This document shows, piece by piece, positions 6,834-13,373 of a DNA stretch of 13,373 nucleotides (within the stretch, counting starts at the first letter, position 1; the number at the start of each line of letters is the position of its first letter). The position numbers were made by a program, and so were the translations under genes. The notes beneath the pieces were generated by a model. The model ran no database searches. It was given only the letters and a program-made list of their open reading frames with translations, and was not told the DNA's origin. Source of the DNA: Chitinophagaceae bacterium (GTDB taxonomy: Bacteria; Bacteroidota; Bacteroidia; Chitinophagales; Chitinophagaceae); contig JACFNM010000087.1 of the NCBI GenBank assembly GCA_019454915.1, forward strand, positions 1 to 13,373, in the 5' to 3' direction.

Positions 6834-9029
6834 TTAGTTCTTTGAAGATTCGGCTTCACCGCCTTCGCCCGGAACTGGTCCTCTCGCGTGGCGAGGCTGC
6901 CTGGGCTGGAAATCGGGTTTAGGCATGAGCGCTTTTCTGCTCAACTTAAATTTCCCGGTCCTGTTGTCAACACCTATCAATTTCACTTTAACCATATCAC
7001 CCTCTTTCAACACGCCTTCCATTGATTCGAGGCGCTTCCAGCTGATTTCACTGATATGAAGCAACCCTTGTTTACCCGGTAAAAACTCCACAAAGGCGCC
7101 AAACTCCTTAATGCCCCGTACCGTGGCTTCATACGAGTCGCCCACCACGGGAACGGCTGTTATGCCTTTAACCCAGGCTACGGCTTTATCCAGTCCTTCT
7201 TTGGATGGCGAGAAGATACTCACTTCACCTACGGCATCCACTTCTTCTATATTGATTGTCGTACCGGTTTCCCGTTGGATCTCCTGGATCACCTTGCCCT
7301 GGGGTCCGATAACCGCGCCAATATACTCTTTGTCAATGATCAGCTTCTCCATCCTTGGAGCGTGTGGCTTCACTTCCGGGCGGGCGGCTTCCACGGTAGC
7401 ATACATAGCATCCAAAATATGCAGCCTGCCTTTTCTGGCCTGTTCGAGGGCCTCCCGCATGGTCTCCATGCTCAATCCATCCACTTTGATATCCATCTGC
7501 ACGCCACAGATCCCGTCCCGGGTTCCGGTGACCTTGAAGTCCATGTCACCGAGATGGTCTTCGTCGCCCAATATATCAGTCAGGATAGCATACTTATTGT
7601 CGGTGCTGCGGGTAATCAAACCCATCGCCACTCCACTTACATGTTTGGGAATAGGTACGCCCGCGTCCATCAGCGCCAAAGAGCCCGCACAAACCGTTGC
7701 CATGGAAGAAGATCCGTTCGACTCCAGGATGTCGCTCACCACCCTCACCGTATAAGGATACTCGTTTCCGGGCATCATTTGCTTTAAGGAGCGCATAGCA
7801 AGATTTCCATGACCAATTTCTCTTCTGCCGGGAGCACGCAAAAACTTTATCTCACCCGTTGAAAAAGGAGGAAAATTATAGTGTAAAATAAATTTTGAAT
7901 AATCTGATTTTGCCGCACTTTCCACGAGTAACTCATCCAGCGGAGTCCCGAGTGTAACCGTAGTGAGTGATTGGGTCTCACCCCGCGTAAACAAAGCCGA
8001 CCCGTGCGGGGTGGGCAACAGATTGACCTCCATCGCCAGTGAGCGAACCTCATCTAATTTTCTTCCGTCAAGCCGCACTCTTTCATCGAGAATCATCGTG
8101 CGGACTATCTCCCACTGCAGGTCATCATAGTATTTTTCAGCCAATTTCACCACTTCTTCTTCCGGCTCTTCCCCCAGAGAAGCGATCAATTCCGTTTTCA
8201 GGTTATCAAAAGCTTCCGTTCTCTCGTGTTTTGAAGAGCCTGATTTAGCGATGGCATAAATTTTATCTTTGGTAAAACCCTTCACCTTTTCAAGAAGTTC
8301 TTCATTCTGCAGCGGTTTGGGATAGTCTCTTTTTTGTGAAATACCCTTCTTATCTCTCAATTCCTGCTGGGCTTTGATTTGTATCCTAATCGCCTCATGC
8401 GCCAGTTCAAGCGCTTTTACCAAATCTTCTTCCGAACACTCTTTGGATTCGCCTTCCACCATCATCAGGTTTTTTTCCGTGGCGCCGATCATAAAATCCA
8501 TATCGGCTTTTTCTAACTGGCTCCGGCTGGGATTAACCACGAACTCGTTGTCAACCCTTGCCACCCGCACTTCTGAGATGATTTCTTTTATGGGAATATC
8601 CGACACAGCTAATGCTGCAGAAGCAGCTAAACAGGCCAAAGCATCCGGCATCACCTCCATATCGCTGGAGATAAGCGTGATGATTACCTGAACTTCACAG
8701 AAATAATCATCCGGAAACAGGGGACGTAAGGCACGGTCCACAAGACGGCTGGTTAATACTTCATAATCATTAAGCTTGGTTTCCCGCTTAAAAAATGACC
8801 CCGGAATACGACCCGCTGAAGCGAATTTTTCCATATAGTCAACACTGAGCGGGAAAAAGCTCTGACCCGGTTTGGGTTCTTTGCTGGCAACTACGGTAGC
8901 CAGAATCATACAATTTCCCTGACGAACAACAACGGAACCATCGGCCTGCCTGGCCAACTTTCCGGTTTCTATCGTTATCGAACTTCCATTGCTAAGTTCA
9001 AACGACACTTCAATAGGTTGAGAAGACAT
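6834..9029 (-). CDS. pnp: Polyribonucleotide nucleotidyltransferase (PNPase)
   Basis: Phosphorolytic 3'-5' exoribonuclease that degrades mRNA, releases nucleoside diphosphates and can add 3' tails. It functions as a trimer. The 731 residues show the full architecture: a first RNase PH domain (from about residue 12), a helical linker domain, and a second RNase PH domain with [13 protein letters not shown] and [14 protein letters not shown]. In that motif Asp491 and Asp497 correspond to the catalytic D486 and D492 of E. coli. A KH domain follows with the GxxG loop GPQG at 575-578, then an S1 domain at about 627-697 ([22 protein letters not shown]). The last 30 or so residues are a Pro/Gly/Arg-rich disordered tail. 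The ATG at 9029 gives the expected [15 protein letters not shown] opening. It is downstream of rpsO, as in many bacteria. Its 152-base leader contains hairpins. Confidence 0.98.
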   Translation of the reverse strand: MSSQPIEVSFELSNGSSITIETGKLARQADGSVVVRQGNCMILATVVASKEPKPGQSFFPLSVDYMEKFASAGRIPGSFFKRETKLNDYEVLTSRLVDRALRPLFPDDYFCEVQVIITLISSDMEVMPDALACLAASAALAVSDIPIKEIISEVRVARVDNEFVVNPSRSQLEKADMDFMIGATEKNLMMVEGESKECSEEDLVKALELAHEAIRIQIKAQQELRDKKGISQKRDYPKPLQNEELLEKVKGFTKDKIYAIAKSGSSKHERTEAFDNLKTELIASLGEEPEEEVVKLAEKYYDDLQWEIVRTMILDERVRLDGRKLDEVRSLAMEVNLLPTPHGSALFTRGETQSLTTVTLGTPLDELLVESAAKSDYSKFILHYNFPPFSTGEIKFLRAPGRREIGHGNLAMRSLKQMMPGNEYPYTVRVVSDILESNGSSSMATVCAGSLALMDAGVPIPKHVSGVAMGLITRSTDNKYAILTDILGDEDHLGDMDFKVTGTRDGICGVQMDIKVDGLSMETMREALEQARKGRLHILDAMYATVEAARPEVKPHAPRMEKLIIDKEYIGAVIGPQGKVIQEIQRETGTTINIEEVDAVGEVSIFSPSKEGLDKAVAWVKGITAVPVVGDSYEATVRGIKEFGAFVEFLPGKQGLLHISEISWKRLESMEGVLKEGDMVKVKLIGVDNRTGKFKLSRKALMPKPDFQPRQPRHARGPVPGEGGEAESSKN

Positions 9030-9053
9030 AAAAAATAAATTGAATTTTAGAAC

Positions 9054-9090
9054 CGCTATCAGCGTATCAGGTAGGAAAAAGACCCTGATA
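9054..9090 (-). promoter_or_regulatory. Paired hairpins in the pnp leader
   Basis: Reading toward pnp, a 7-bp perfect stem (arms 9084-9090 and 9065-9071, 12-base loop) is followed immediately by a compact 4-bp hairpin with a 3-base loop (9061-9064 with 9054-9057). They lie 25-61 bases before the pnp ATG. In E. coli the pnp leader forms an RNase III-cleaved hairpin used for autoregulation. Whether these structures serve that role here is inference. Confidence 0.35.
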
Positions 9091-9132
9091 GAACAATTCT
9101 GTAATTTGAATAATGGGTGGACCTATAAAACT

Positions 9133-9162
9133 ACTATTCCCAACCTGCATGTTGGGAATAGT
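9133..9162 (-). terminator. Hairpin terminator or processing site after rpsO
   Basis: A perfect 12-bp stem (9133-9144 with 9151-9162) with a 6-base loop lies 20 bases after the rpsO stop. On the minus strand it is followed by AGTTTTATAG, a short T run. The stem is strong but the T tract is modest, so some readthrough into pnp is plausible. Confidence 0.7.
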
Positions 9163-9181
9163 GCGATAAAAAACGATTAAG

Positions 9182-9454
9182 CTATTTTCTGAGTCCTAAT
9201 TTTTCTATCAACTCACGATAGCTTTGTAAGTTCGTCTTACTGAGATAGGCAAGCAGGCTTTTCCTTTCGCCTACCAATTGCAACAAACCCCGGTTACTAG
9301 AATAGTCTTTCTTGTTTTGCTGCAAATGCTTGGTAATGTGTTTGATACGCTCGGTCAATAAAGCAACCTGCGCTTCTATTGAACCGGTATTCGTTTCTTT
9401 TCCACCAAAATCTTTAAAAATTTGTGCTTTTTTTTCTGCGACTAATGTTGACAT
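9182..9454 (-). CDS. rpsO: 30S ribosomal protein S15
   Basis: Primary-binding protein of the small subunit that binds 16S rRNA helices and supports 30S platform assembly. At 90 residues it is the family length. The helical signature is intact: [21 protein letters not shown], then [23 protein letters not shown]. The ATG at 9454 gives a normal N-terminus ([18 protein letters not shown]). The gene has its own promoter box at 9505-9512 and a strong downstream hairpin, with pnp next on the same strand. S15 often regulates its own mRNA in other bacteria. I see no clear autoregulatory fold in the 50-base leader. Confidence 0.98.
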   Translation of the reverse strand: MSTLVAEKKAQIFKDFGGKETNTGSIEAQVALLTERIKHITKHLQQNKKDYSSNRGLLQLVGERKSLLAYLSKTNLQSYRELIEKLGLRK

Positions 9455-9504
9455 CTACGTTTTTTTTAATATCCAATGATATTCTTCTTCTATTATTTTC
9501 GCCG

Positions 9505-9512
9505 CAAAGTTA
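9505..9512 (-). promoter_or_regulatory. Candidate -7 promoter box for rpsO
   Basis: Read on the minus strand this is TAACTTTG, an exact TAnnTTTG match, 50 bases before the rpsO ATG. A TTTG at 9544-9547 is too far (31 bases) to be a normal -33 element, so only the -7 half is well supported. Confidence 0.5.
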
Positions 9513-9554
9513 AGAAAAGAATAGTACAGTGAAAATTAATCGTCAAATTATTTT

Positions 9555-10070
9555 TTATTGCAAATGCTTAAAATTCACACCATATAATACAACGAATGCG
9601 ATTCCGAAAAGGGCAATCAACGAGGAGGACGCTATCGCCATGAAATTACTGGTTCCAAAAGCAACGAAAGGCGCGGCAATCCCGATTAAGGTTCCTAAAA
9701 TATAACTGTAATAGCCGTTCTTTTTCAGTTTAAACATTAAAACACCTCCCAATAGGGTAAATATTGACGCGATCATACCCATAACCGCATTCTTTTTTAA
9801 GTTGGCCGGCACCATCATTTCACTGGTACCCGAAAATATTTTTTCGGTAAGATTTGCTGCCGGGTTGTCTTCATCCTCCAATTGCTCACGTGCATCCTGC
9901 ATGGCCGCCTGGGTAATGCCCGAAGCGGCGTCTGCCGACAGGTAGCCGGTTATACCACTTATAATACCCCAACCGCTTCCGATAAAGGTGAGGATACACA
10001 ACACGGTGAGAAAAGTAGGTCTGGCAGATTTGCCGGCGCCCGCAGGCTGTTCAGGTAGTATATTCTCCAT
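9555..10070 (-). CDS. Four-helix membrane protein of unknown function
   Basis: I do not recognise a named family in this 171-residue protein. The first 17 residues are polar and cytosolic-looking (MENILPEQPAGAGKSARP). A hydrophobic segment at about 18-42 is followed by an acidic, Ala-rich extramembrane loop at about 45-92 (DAREQLEDEDNP). Three closely spaced hydrophobic segments follow at about 95-113, 119-137 and 142-165, ending in VNFKHLQ. Short basic turns (KLKKNGYY) separate segments 2 and 3, consistent with a cytosolic loop. No catalytic motif is visible. Similar small membrane proteins of unknown function occur in Bacteroidota. It lies 100 bases upstream of rpsO on the same strand and is divergent from the glycosyltransferase operon. 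A near-consensus promoter box (TATCCTTG on the minus strand, 10091-10098, one mismatch) lies 20 bases before the ATG. Confidence 0.8.
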   Translation of the reverse strand: MENILPEQPAGAGKSARPTFLTVLCILTFIGSGWGIISGITGYLSADAASGITQAAMQDAREQLEDEDNPAANLTEKIFSGTSEMMVPANLKKNAVMGMIASIFTLLGGVLMFKLKKNGYYSYILGTLIGIAAPFVAFGTSNFMAIASSSLIALFGIAFVVLYGVNFKHLQ

Positions 10071-10224
10071 GATAGTCTTATTTTTGCTTACAAGGATAAC
10101 ATTTTTTTTGAATACCGAAAAGCTATTTCAAAAAAAGGCTGCCAATTCCCGCACATTAGTTGGTAATTTACGCCGATTCCGGGGGACAAATGAATAGCAA
10201 CTCAATAAAATTACCCATAACCTG

Positions 10225-11316
10225 ATGGCGCTGAAGCATATCTACTTTACGGTTATTAATGATTTGGTATTCGATCAGCGGATGATAAGGATATGTACCA
10301 GCCTTTCAAAAAATGGGTACCAGGTGACCCTGGTGGGGCGTAAACACAAAGCATCTCCTCCCCTCTCACCACTACCCTTCCGGCAGGTGCGCCTGCATAG
10401 TTTGTTTGTAAAGGGGAAATGGATGTACGCGGAATATAATCTCCGGTTATTTTTTTATCTTCTCTTCAAAAAAGCAGATATCATCTGCTCGATTGATCTG
10501 GACACCATTTTACCCTGCTGGCTAATATCCAAAACCAGGAAGATACCCCGGGTGTATGATGCACACGAATTGTTCTGTGAAATGAAGGAAGTAAAATCCC
10601 GTCCGTCAGTATACAGAATATGGAAACGGGTGGAACGCTTTGCCGTGCCTAAATTCACCCTGGGTTATACCGTCAACCAACTGATAGCAGACGAATTCAA
10701 AAAGATGTATGGCGTACAATATGCGGTCATCAGGAATATTACCGTTCTGGACACAGCAACCGGGGAAATCCCGCGCGAGGATCCCTTCATCCTATACCAG
10801 GGCGCCGTTAACGAAGGACGATGCTTCGAATCGCTGATTCCCGCCTTCCAGTGGATTAGCACACCCTTAATTATCTGCGGCGATGGAAACTTTATGACCC
10901 AAACAAGAGAGCTGGTTCAACGATACCGCCTGGAAAACAAAGTCATTTTTAAGGGAAGAATTGCCCCCGATGAATTAAAAAAAATTACCCCGGCAGCTAT
11001 TATCGGGATTACGCTGTGCGACCGTACCGGACTGAGTACCTACTATTCTCTGGCCAATCGCTTTTTTGATTATATGCACGCCGGTGTACCACAACTTTGC
11101 GTTGATTATCCCGTTTACCGGGAGATAAATGAACAATACGAAGTGGCTGTATTGATTAGCGACTTATCGCCGGAAAATATTGCCACGCAAATTAATTCCC
11201 TACTGAATGATCCCAAATGCTATGAAAGACTAAGGCAAAACTGTCTCTTAGCCCGACAGGTTTTCAACTGGCAGAAAGAAGAAAAAACATTGATTGATTT
11301 TTACAACCAAATATAG
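10225..11316 (+). CDS. Glycosyltransferase, GT4-like (GT-B fold)
   Basis: A 363-residue soluble protein with a two-domain GT-B layout and no membrane segment. The N-terminal half opens with IYFTVINDLVFDQRMIRICT and continues to VTLVGRK, typical of GT4-like enzymes that act on nucleotide-sugar donors. It contains ADIICSIDLDTILPC and YDAHELF (111-117). The C-terminal donor-binding half shows ILYQGAVNEGR, IICGDGNF, VIFKGRI and SLANRFFDYMHAGVP. In the last motif Asp282 lies where the GT4 E-x7-E motif usually has its first glutamate. The likely role is in extracellular polysaccharide, O-antigen or another glycan. Donor and acceptor cannot be read from the sequence. The ATG at 10225 follows an upstream in-frame TAG at 10195. 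The next gene starts 11 bases after the stop, so the two form an operon. No exact TAnnTTTG box is seen in the 154-base gap upstream. Confidence 0.9.
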   Translation: MALKHIYFTVINDLVFDQRMIRICTSLSKNGYQVTLVGRKHKASPPLSPLPFRQVRLHSLFVKGKWMYAEYNLRLFFYLLFKKADIICSIDLDTILPCWLISKTRKIPRVYDAHELFCEMKEVKSRPSVYRIWKRVERFAVPKFTLGYTVNQLIADEFKKMYGVQYAVIRNITVLDTATGEIPREDPFILYQGAVNEGRCFESLIPAFQWISTPLIICGDGNFMTQTRELVQRYRLENKVIFKGRIAPDELKKITPAAIIGITLCDRTGLSTYYSLANRFFDYMHAGVPQLCVDYPVYREINEQYEVAVLISDLSPENIATQINSLLNDPKCYERLRQNCLLARQVFNWQKEEKTLIDFYNQI

Positions 11317-11327
11317 TCGCAGCACAG

Positions 11328-12455
11328 GTGGAAAAACATATTCATATCATTTGCCTGGACGTTCCTTACCCTCCCGATTATGGAGGCGTGTTCGACTTGT
11401 TCTATAAACTAAAATACCTCCATCGCGCCGGGATCCTGGTTCATTTGCATTGCTTTGAATATGGCCGCGGGCAGCAGGATGAACTGAAAAAATACTGCCA
11501 TACCGTTCATTATTATCCGCGTAAACTCAACCGGGCCCATCTCTTAGGCGGAATCCCCTATATGGTAAGCTCACGTGCTGATTCTGCCCTTTGGCGTAAT
11601 TTGTCGAAAGACCATTACCCGGTGCTGATAGAAGGTATCCACTGCTCCTTTTTATTGTACAAAAATAAACTCAGAGAAAGGAAGGTAATTTTAAGACTCC
11701 ACAATATTGAATTTGACTATTATCGTTTGCAGTCACGCCATGCCCCGGCGGGGTTTAAGAAGCTTTATTACTATATAGAAAGCCTGTTATTGAAAAGATA
11801 CGAAAAGAAACTCTCGCATAAGCCGGACCTGGTTTTCACCGTAACCAACAACGACAGGGAGCGATATGTCTCCATTTTCGGAAGAAAGGACGCCCGGTAT
11901 CTTCCGGTGTTTATTCCGTGGAATCATTTGTCTTCTAAAGAAGGCCGCGGCGAATATTGCCTGTATCACGGCAACCTATCCATTAGTGAAAATGAAGGTG
12001 TAGCCCTGTGGCTGATAGAGACCGTCTTTACAACGTTACACATCCCGTTTATTATTGCAGGGAAAAATCCTTCTGCTAACCTGAAAAAGAAAGCAGCGAA
12101 AGTTCCGCACATCAGGATTATTGAATCGCCGGATGAAGAGACGATGCAGGAACTCATCGAAGATGCGCAGGTCAATATTCTACCGTCTTTTACGAATACC
12201 GGCATCAAACTGAAACTGTTGCACGCGCTGTATTGCGGCAGGCATTGCCTGGTAAACGATAATATGGTAACGGGCACGGGATTGGAGAGCTTGTGCAGGA
12301 TAGGCAATAAGGCGGAAGAACTTACCGCTGAAATCCAAAAAATTTTTAAGGAACCTTTTACCGATACGGAAATGACGAGGAGGCTGAAAATCCTGCAATC
12401 CAATTTTGACAACAATAAGAACGCAGCAACGCTAATCTCCATGGTTTGGGAATGA
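11328..12455 (+). CDS. Second glycosyltransferase, GT4/GT-B fold
   Basis: A 375-residue soluble protein starting with GTG at 11328. No nearby in-frame ATG is available and the opening (MEKHIHIICLDVPYPPDYGG) is the expected first strand and glycine loop of a GT-B glycosyltransferase. The N-terminal domain holds RLHNIEFDYY (123-132). The C-terminal domain holds YHGNLSISENEGV, FIIAGKNPS, VNILPSFTNTGIKLKLLHAL (Asn290 to Lys294 region) and GRHCLVND. These are characteristic of the Bacteroidota group that resembles GT4 proteins but has lost the classical E-x7-E. Like its partner it probably transfers a sugar in surface glycan assembly, but specificity is unknown. It is cytosolic or peripheral. It shares an operon with the upstream transferase and ends before a strong terminator. 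Confidence 0.88.
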   Translation: MEKHIHIICLDVPYPPDYGGVFDLFYKLKYLHRAGILVHLHCFEYGRGQQDELKKYCHTVHYYPRKLNRAHLLGGIPYMVSSRADSALWRNLSKDHYPVLIEGIHCSFLLYKNKLRERKVILRLHNIEFDYYRLQSRHAPAGFKKLYYYIESLLLKRYEKKLSHKPDLVFTVTNNDRERYVSIFGRKDARYLPVFIPWNHLSSKEGRGEYCLYHGNLSISENEGVALWLIETVFTTLHIPFIIAGKNPSANLKKKAAKVPHIRIIESPDEETMQELIEDAQVNILPSFTNTGIKLKLLHALYCGRHCLVNDNMVTGTGLESLCRIGNKAEELTAEIQKIFKEPFTDTEMTRRLKILQSNFDNNKNAATLISMVWE

Positions 12456-12513
12456 AAACAAGGAATGGGCAGGAAAAGCTGGGGGAGTGCGACCCGGTAT
12501 GACTAAAAAACAA

Positions 12514-12536
12514 ATGTCCCCGATCTTCGGGGACAT
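12514..12536. terminator. Bidirectional intrinsic terminator
   Basis: A perfect 10-bp GC-rich stem (12514-12523 with 12527-12536) with a 3-base loop lies between convergent genes. On the minus strand it is followed by TTTGTTTTTTAG, a good T tract for the lipoprotein gene. On the plus strand it is followed by CTATTTTC, adequate for the glycosyltransferase operon. Confidence 0.88.
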
Positions 12537-12556
12537 CTATTTTCAACGGACAATAA

Positions 12557-12832
12557 TTATTTGGGTTCGCAATCCAAACCACTTAAATTTTCCTGGTACC
12601 CGGACTTCTGCTCCTGTGACAAAGAGCTGAAGCAGCTACTGTTGATTAAATCCTGTAAAGCGCTCTTGTAGCTATTACAGTTTGCGACACTTTGTTCTGA
12701 TTGCCAGGCAGTGGAAGCATTAACGACTCTTTGAATAGCTGCTTCGCAACTAACCGCCTTTTCCTTTTTACAACCGGTAACAGCGAGTCCAATTAAAGCA
12801 GAGGCTACAAATACAATAGAGATTTTTTTCAT
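12557..12832 (-). CDS. Small cysteine-containing lipoprotein, unknown function
   Basis: This 91-residue protein has a clear lipoprotein signal: MKKISIVFVASALIGLAVTGC, with lipobox VTGC and lipidated Cys21, followed by the charged KKEK. The mature part is short and Ser/Asn/Gln-rich, with four further cysteines (29, 52, 67, 88) spaced to allow two disulfides. NCNSYKSALQDLINSSC and LSQEQKSGYQ suggest two or three short amphipathic helices. Proteins of this shape are common in Chitinophagales but have no known role. The start ATG at 12832 is unambiguous. It is transcribed toward, and terminated by, the hairpin at 12514-12536. A near-match promoter box (one mismatch) lies at 12853-12860. Confidence 0.88.
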   Translation of the reverse strand: MKKISIVFVASALIGLAVTGCKKEKAVSCEAAIQRVVNASTAWQSEQSVANCNSYKSALQDLINSSCFSSLSQEQKSGYQENLSGLDCEPK

Positions 12833-12959
12833 GGGATAATTTTTTAAATTTGAAAACCTAAACGAATAGAAGCGCTGACTTATTGCTATTGTACCTGGTT
12901 TAAAAAAGACGGAATACCTCCATCGCGAATTTCTTTAACGGTATTAACCATAAACAAAA

Positions 12960-12996
12960 ATGCCTGTAACAATCTGTTAAAGACTATCACAGGCAT
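12960..12996 (-). terminator. Terminator of the gene at the right edge
   Basis: On the minus strand an 8-bp perfect stem (12989-12996 with 12960-12967) encloses a 21-base loop, which can alternatively form a nested 5-bp hairpin. TTTTTGTTT follows directly. It lies 22 bases after the stop of the 13019 gene, as expected for its terminator. The rest of the gap 12833-13018 shows nothing else convincing. Confidence 0.7.
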
Positions 12997-13018
12997 CGGC
13001 TTATTATCGAAGAGAATA

Positions 13019-13373
13019 CTATTCCTGTAAATTCAGGTATTTTCTGACTTCCGCATAATTATTCCAGTCAATACCTGCAGCCTTTCTGGCGACAGGTGTA
13101 CCACCTGGGATAAGAATATACCTGAACTGAGATAATCCACCTTGGCTCGAAATATTATAGTTTGTGGTAAGCAGGATGGTATCTTTTACAAAATACGCAT
13201 CTACGAAGACAGGCGGATCATTTTCATCTGTATCTTCAAACAGCAAACTTGCAGGAACCGTGCAAGGCACAGATACGATAAGCGGATCACTTTTATCCAT
13301 TATGTTCCAGTATAATTTCACCGATCCGGAATTTAAAATATCCATGGACAGCCCCGGAGCAGGAAGAATGGCA
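13019..13373 (-). CDS. C-terminal part of a Bacteroidota protein of unknown function (runs off right edge)
   Basis: The frame stays open to the right edge, so the visible 117 residues (AILPAPGLS...) are the C-terminal part. The ATG at 13345 is probably internal. A beta-rich stretch (SGSVKLYWNIMD, FVDAYFVKDTILLTTNYNIS) leads to a conserved C-terminal motif RYILIPGG, then ARKAAGIDWNNYAEVRKYL. I recognise this ending from small secreted or lipoprotein-like proteins of Chitinophagaceae annotated as hypothetical, where an [R/K]YVIIPG...ARK...NYEAVKKYY pattern closes the domain. Function is unknown. The N-terminal signal, which would show localisation, is outside the window. The terminator at 12960-12996 ends this transcript. 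Confidence 0.78.
   Translation of the reverse strand, partial: AILPAPGLSMDILNSGSVKLYWNIMDKSDPLIVSVPCTVPASLLFEDTDENDPPVFVDAYFVKDTILLTTNYNISSQGGLSQFRYILIPGGTPVARKAAGIDWNNYAEVRKYLNLQE

Noticed and set aside
7111..7787. Long plus-strand open frames (214 and 170 codons) opposite pnp
   Set aside because: They lie entirely antisense to the conserved second RNase PH and KH coding region. Their translations are low-complexity and resemble no protein family.
10071..10224. Promoter or operator for the glycosyltransferase operon
   Set aside because: I found no exact TAnnTTTG element and no convincing inverted repeat on the plus strand in this gap.
11966..12442. 158-codon minus-strand open frame opposite the second glycosyltransferase
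   Set aside because: It is antisense to a confidently coding GT-B C-terminal domain, and its Ser/Val/Leu-rich translation is typical of a shadow frame.

Overview
The window looks like chromosomal DNA of a Bacteroidota bacterium, most likely in or near the Chitinophagales. Three things suggest this. The proteins resemble that group: a PKD/Ig-repeat secreted protein, a 'GTP-x-ARK' C-terminal domain, and a paired set of GT4 glycosyltransferases. Exact TAnnTTTG promoter boxes lie upstream of dnaG, plsY and rpsO. Shine-Dalgarno sequences are mostly absent. The taxon is an inference from protein style, not from a database match. No window-scale mobile element, CRISPR array, rRNA or tRNA is visible.

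Layout. Positions 1-1572 (minus) hold the N-terminal 524 residues of a large secreted repeat protein that runs off the left edge. It is divergent from dnaG (1737-3683, plus; TTG start). A minus-strand block follows, read from right to left: rpsO (9182-9454), pnp (6834-9029), prmA (5950-6771), plsY (5235-5879), an M48-family lipoprotein protease (4339-5148) and a conserved protein of unknown function (3750-4190), which converges on dnaG. A four-helix membrane protein of unknown function (9555-10070, minus) lies upstream of rpsO. It is divergent from a two-gene plus-strand operon of GT4-fold glycosyltransferases (10225-11316 and 11328-12455). A strong hairpin terminator at 12514-12536 separates that operon from a convergent small cysteine-containing lipoprotein gene (12557-12832, minus). 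The right edge holds the C-terminal end of another minus-strand protein (13019-13373).

How the genes relate. dnaG (replication primase), rpsO (ribosomal protein S15), pnp (RNA decay), prmA (L11 methylation) and plsY (first acylation of glycerol-3-phosphate) are core housekeeping genes. Hairpins after rpsO and after pnp suggest that these are largely separate transcription units, and plsY has its own promoter box. The rpsO-pnp order is the one seen in many bacteria. The accessory content is envelope-related: the repeat protein, the M48 lipoprotein, the glycosyltransferase pair and the small lipoprotein.

I found no convincing undescribed multi-gene system. The items most worth a second look are the tandem-repeat adhesin-like protein, the glycosyltransferase pair, the hairpin-rich pnp leader, and the two conserved proteins of unknown function.
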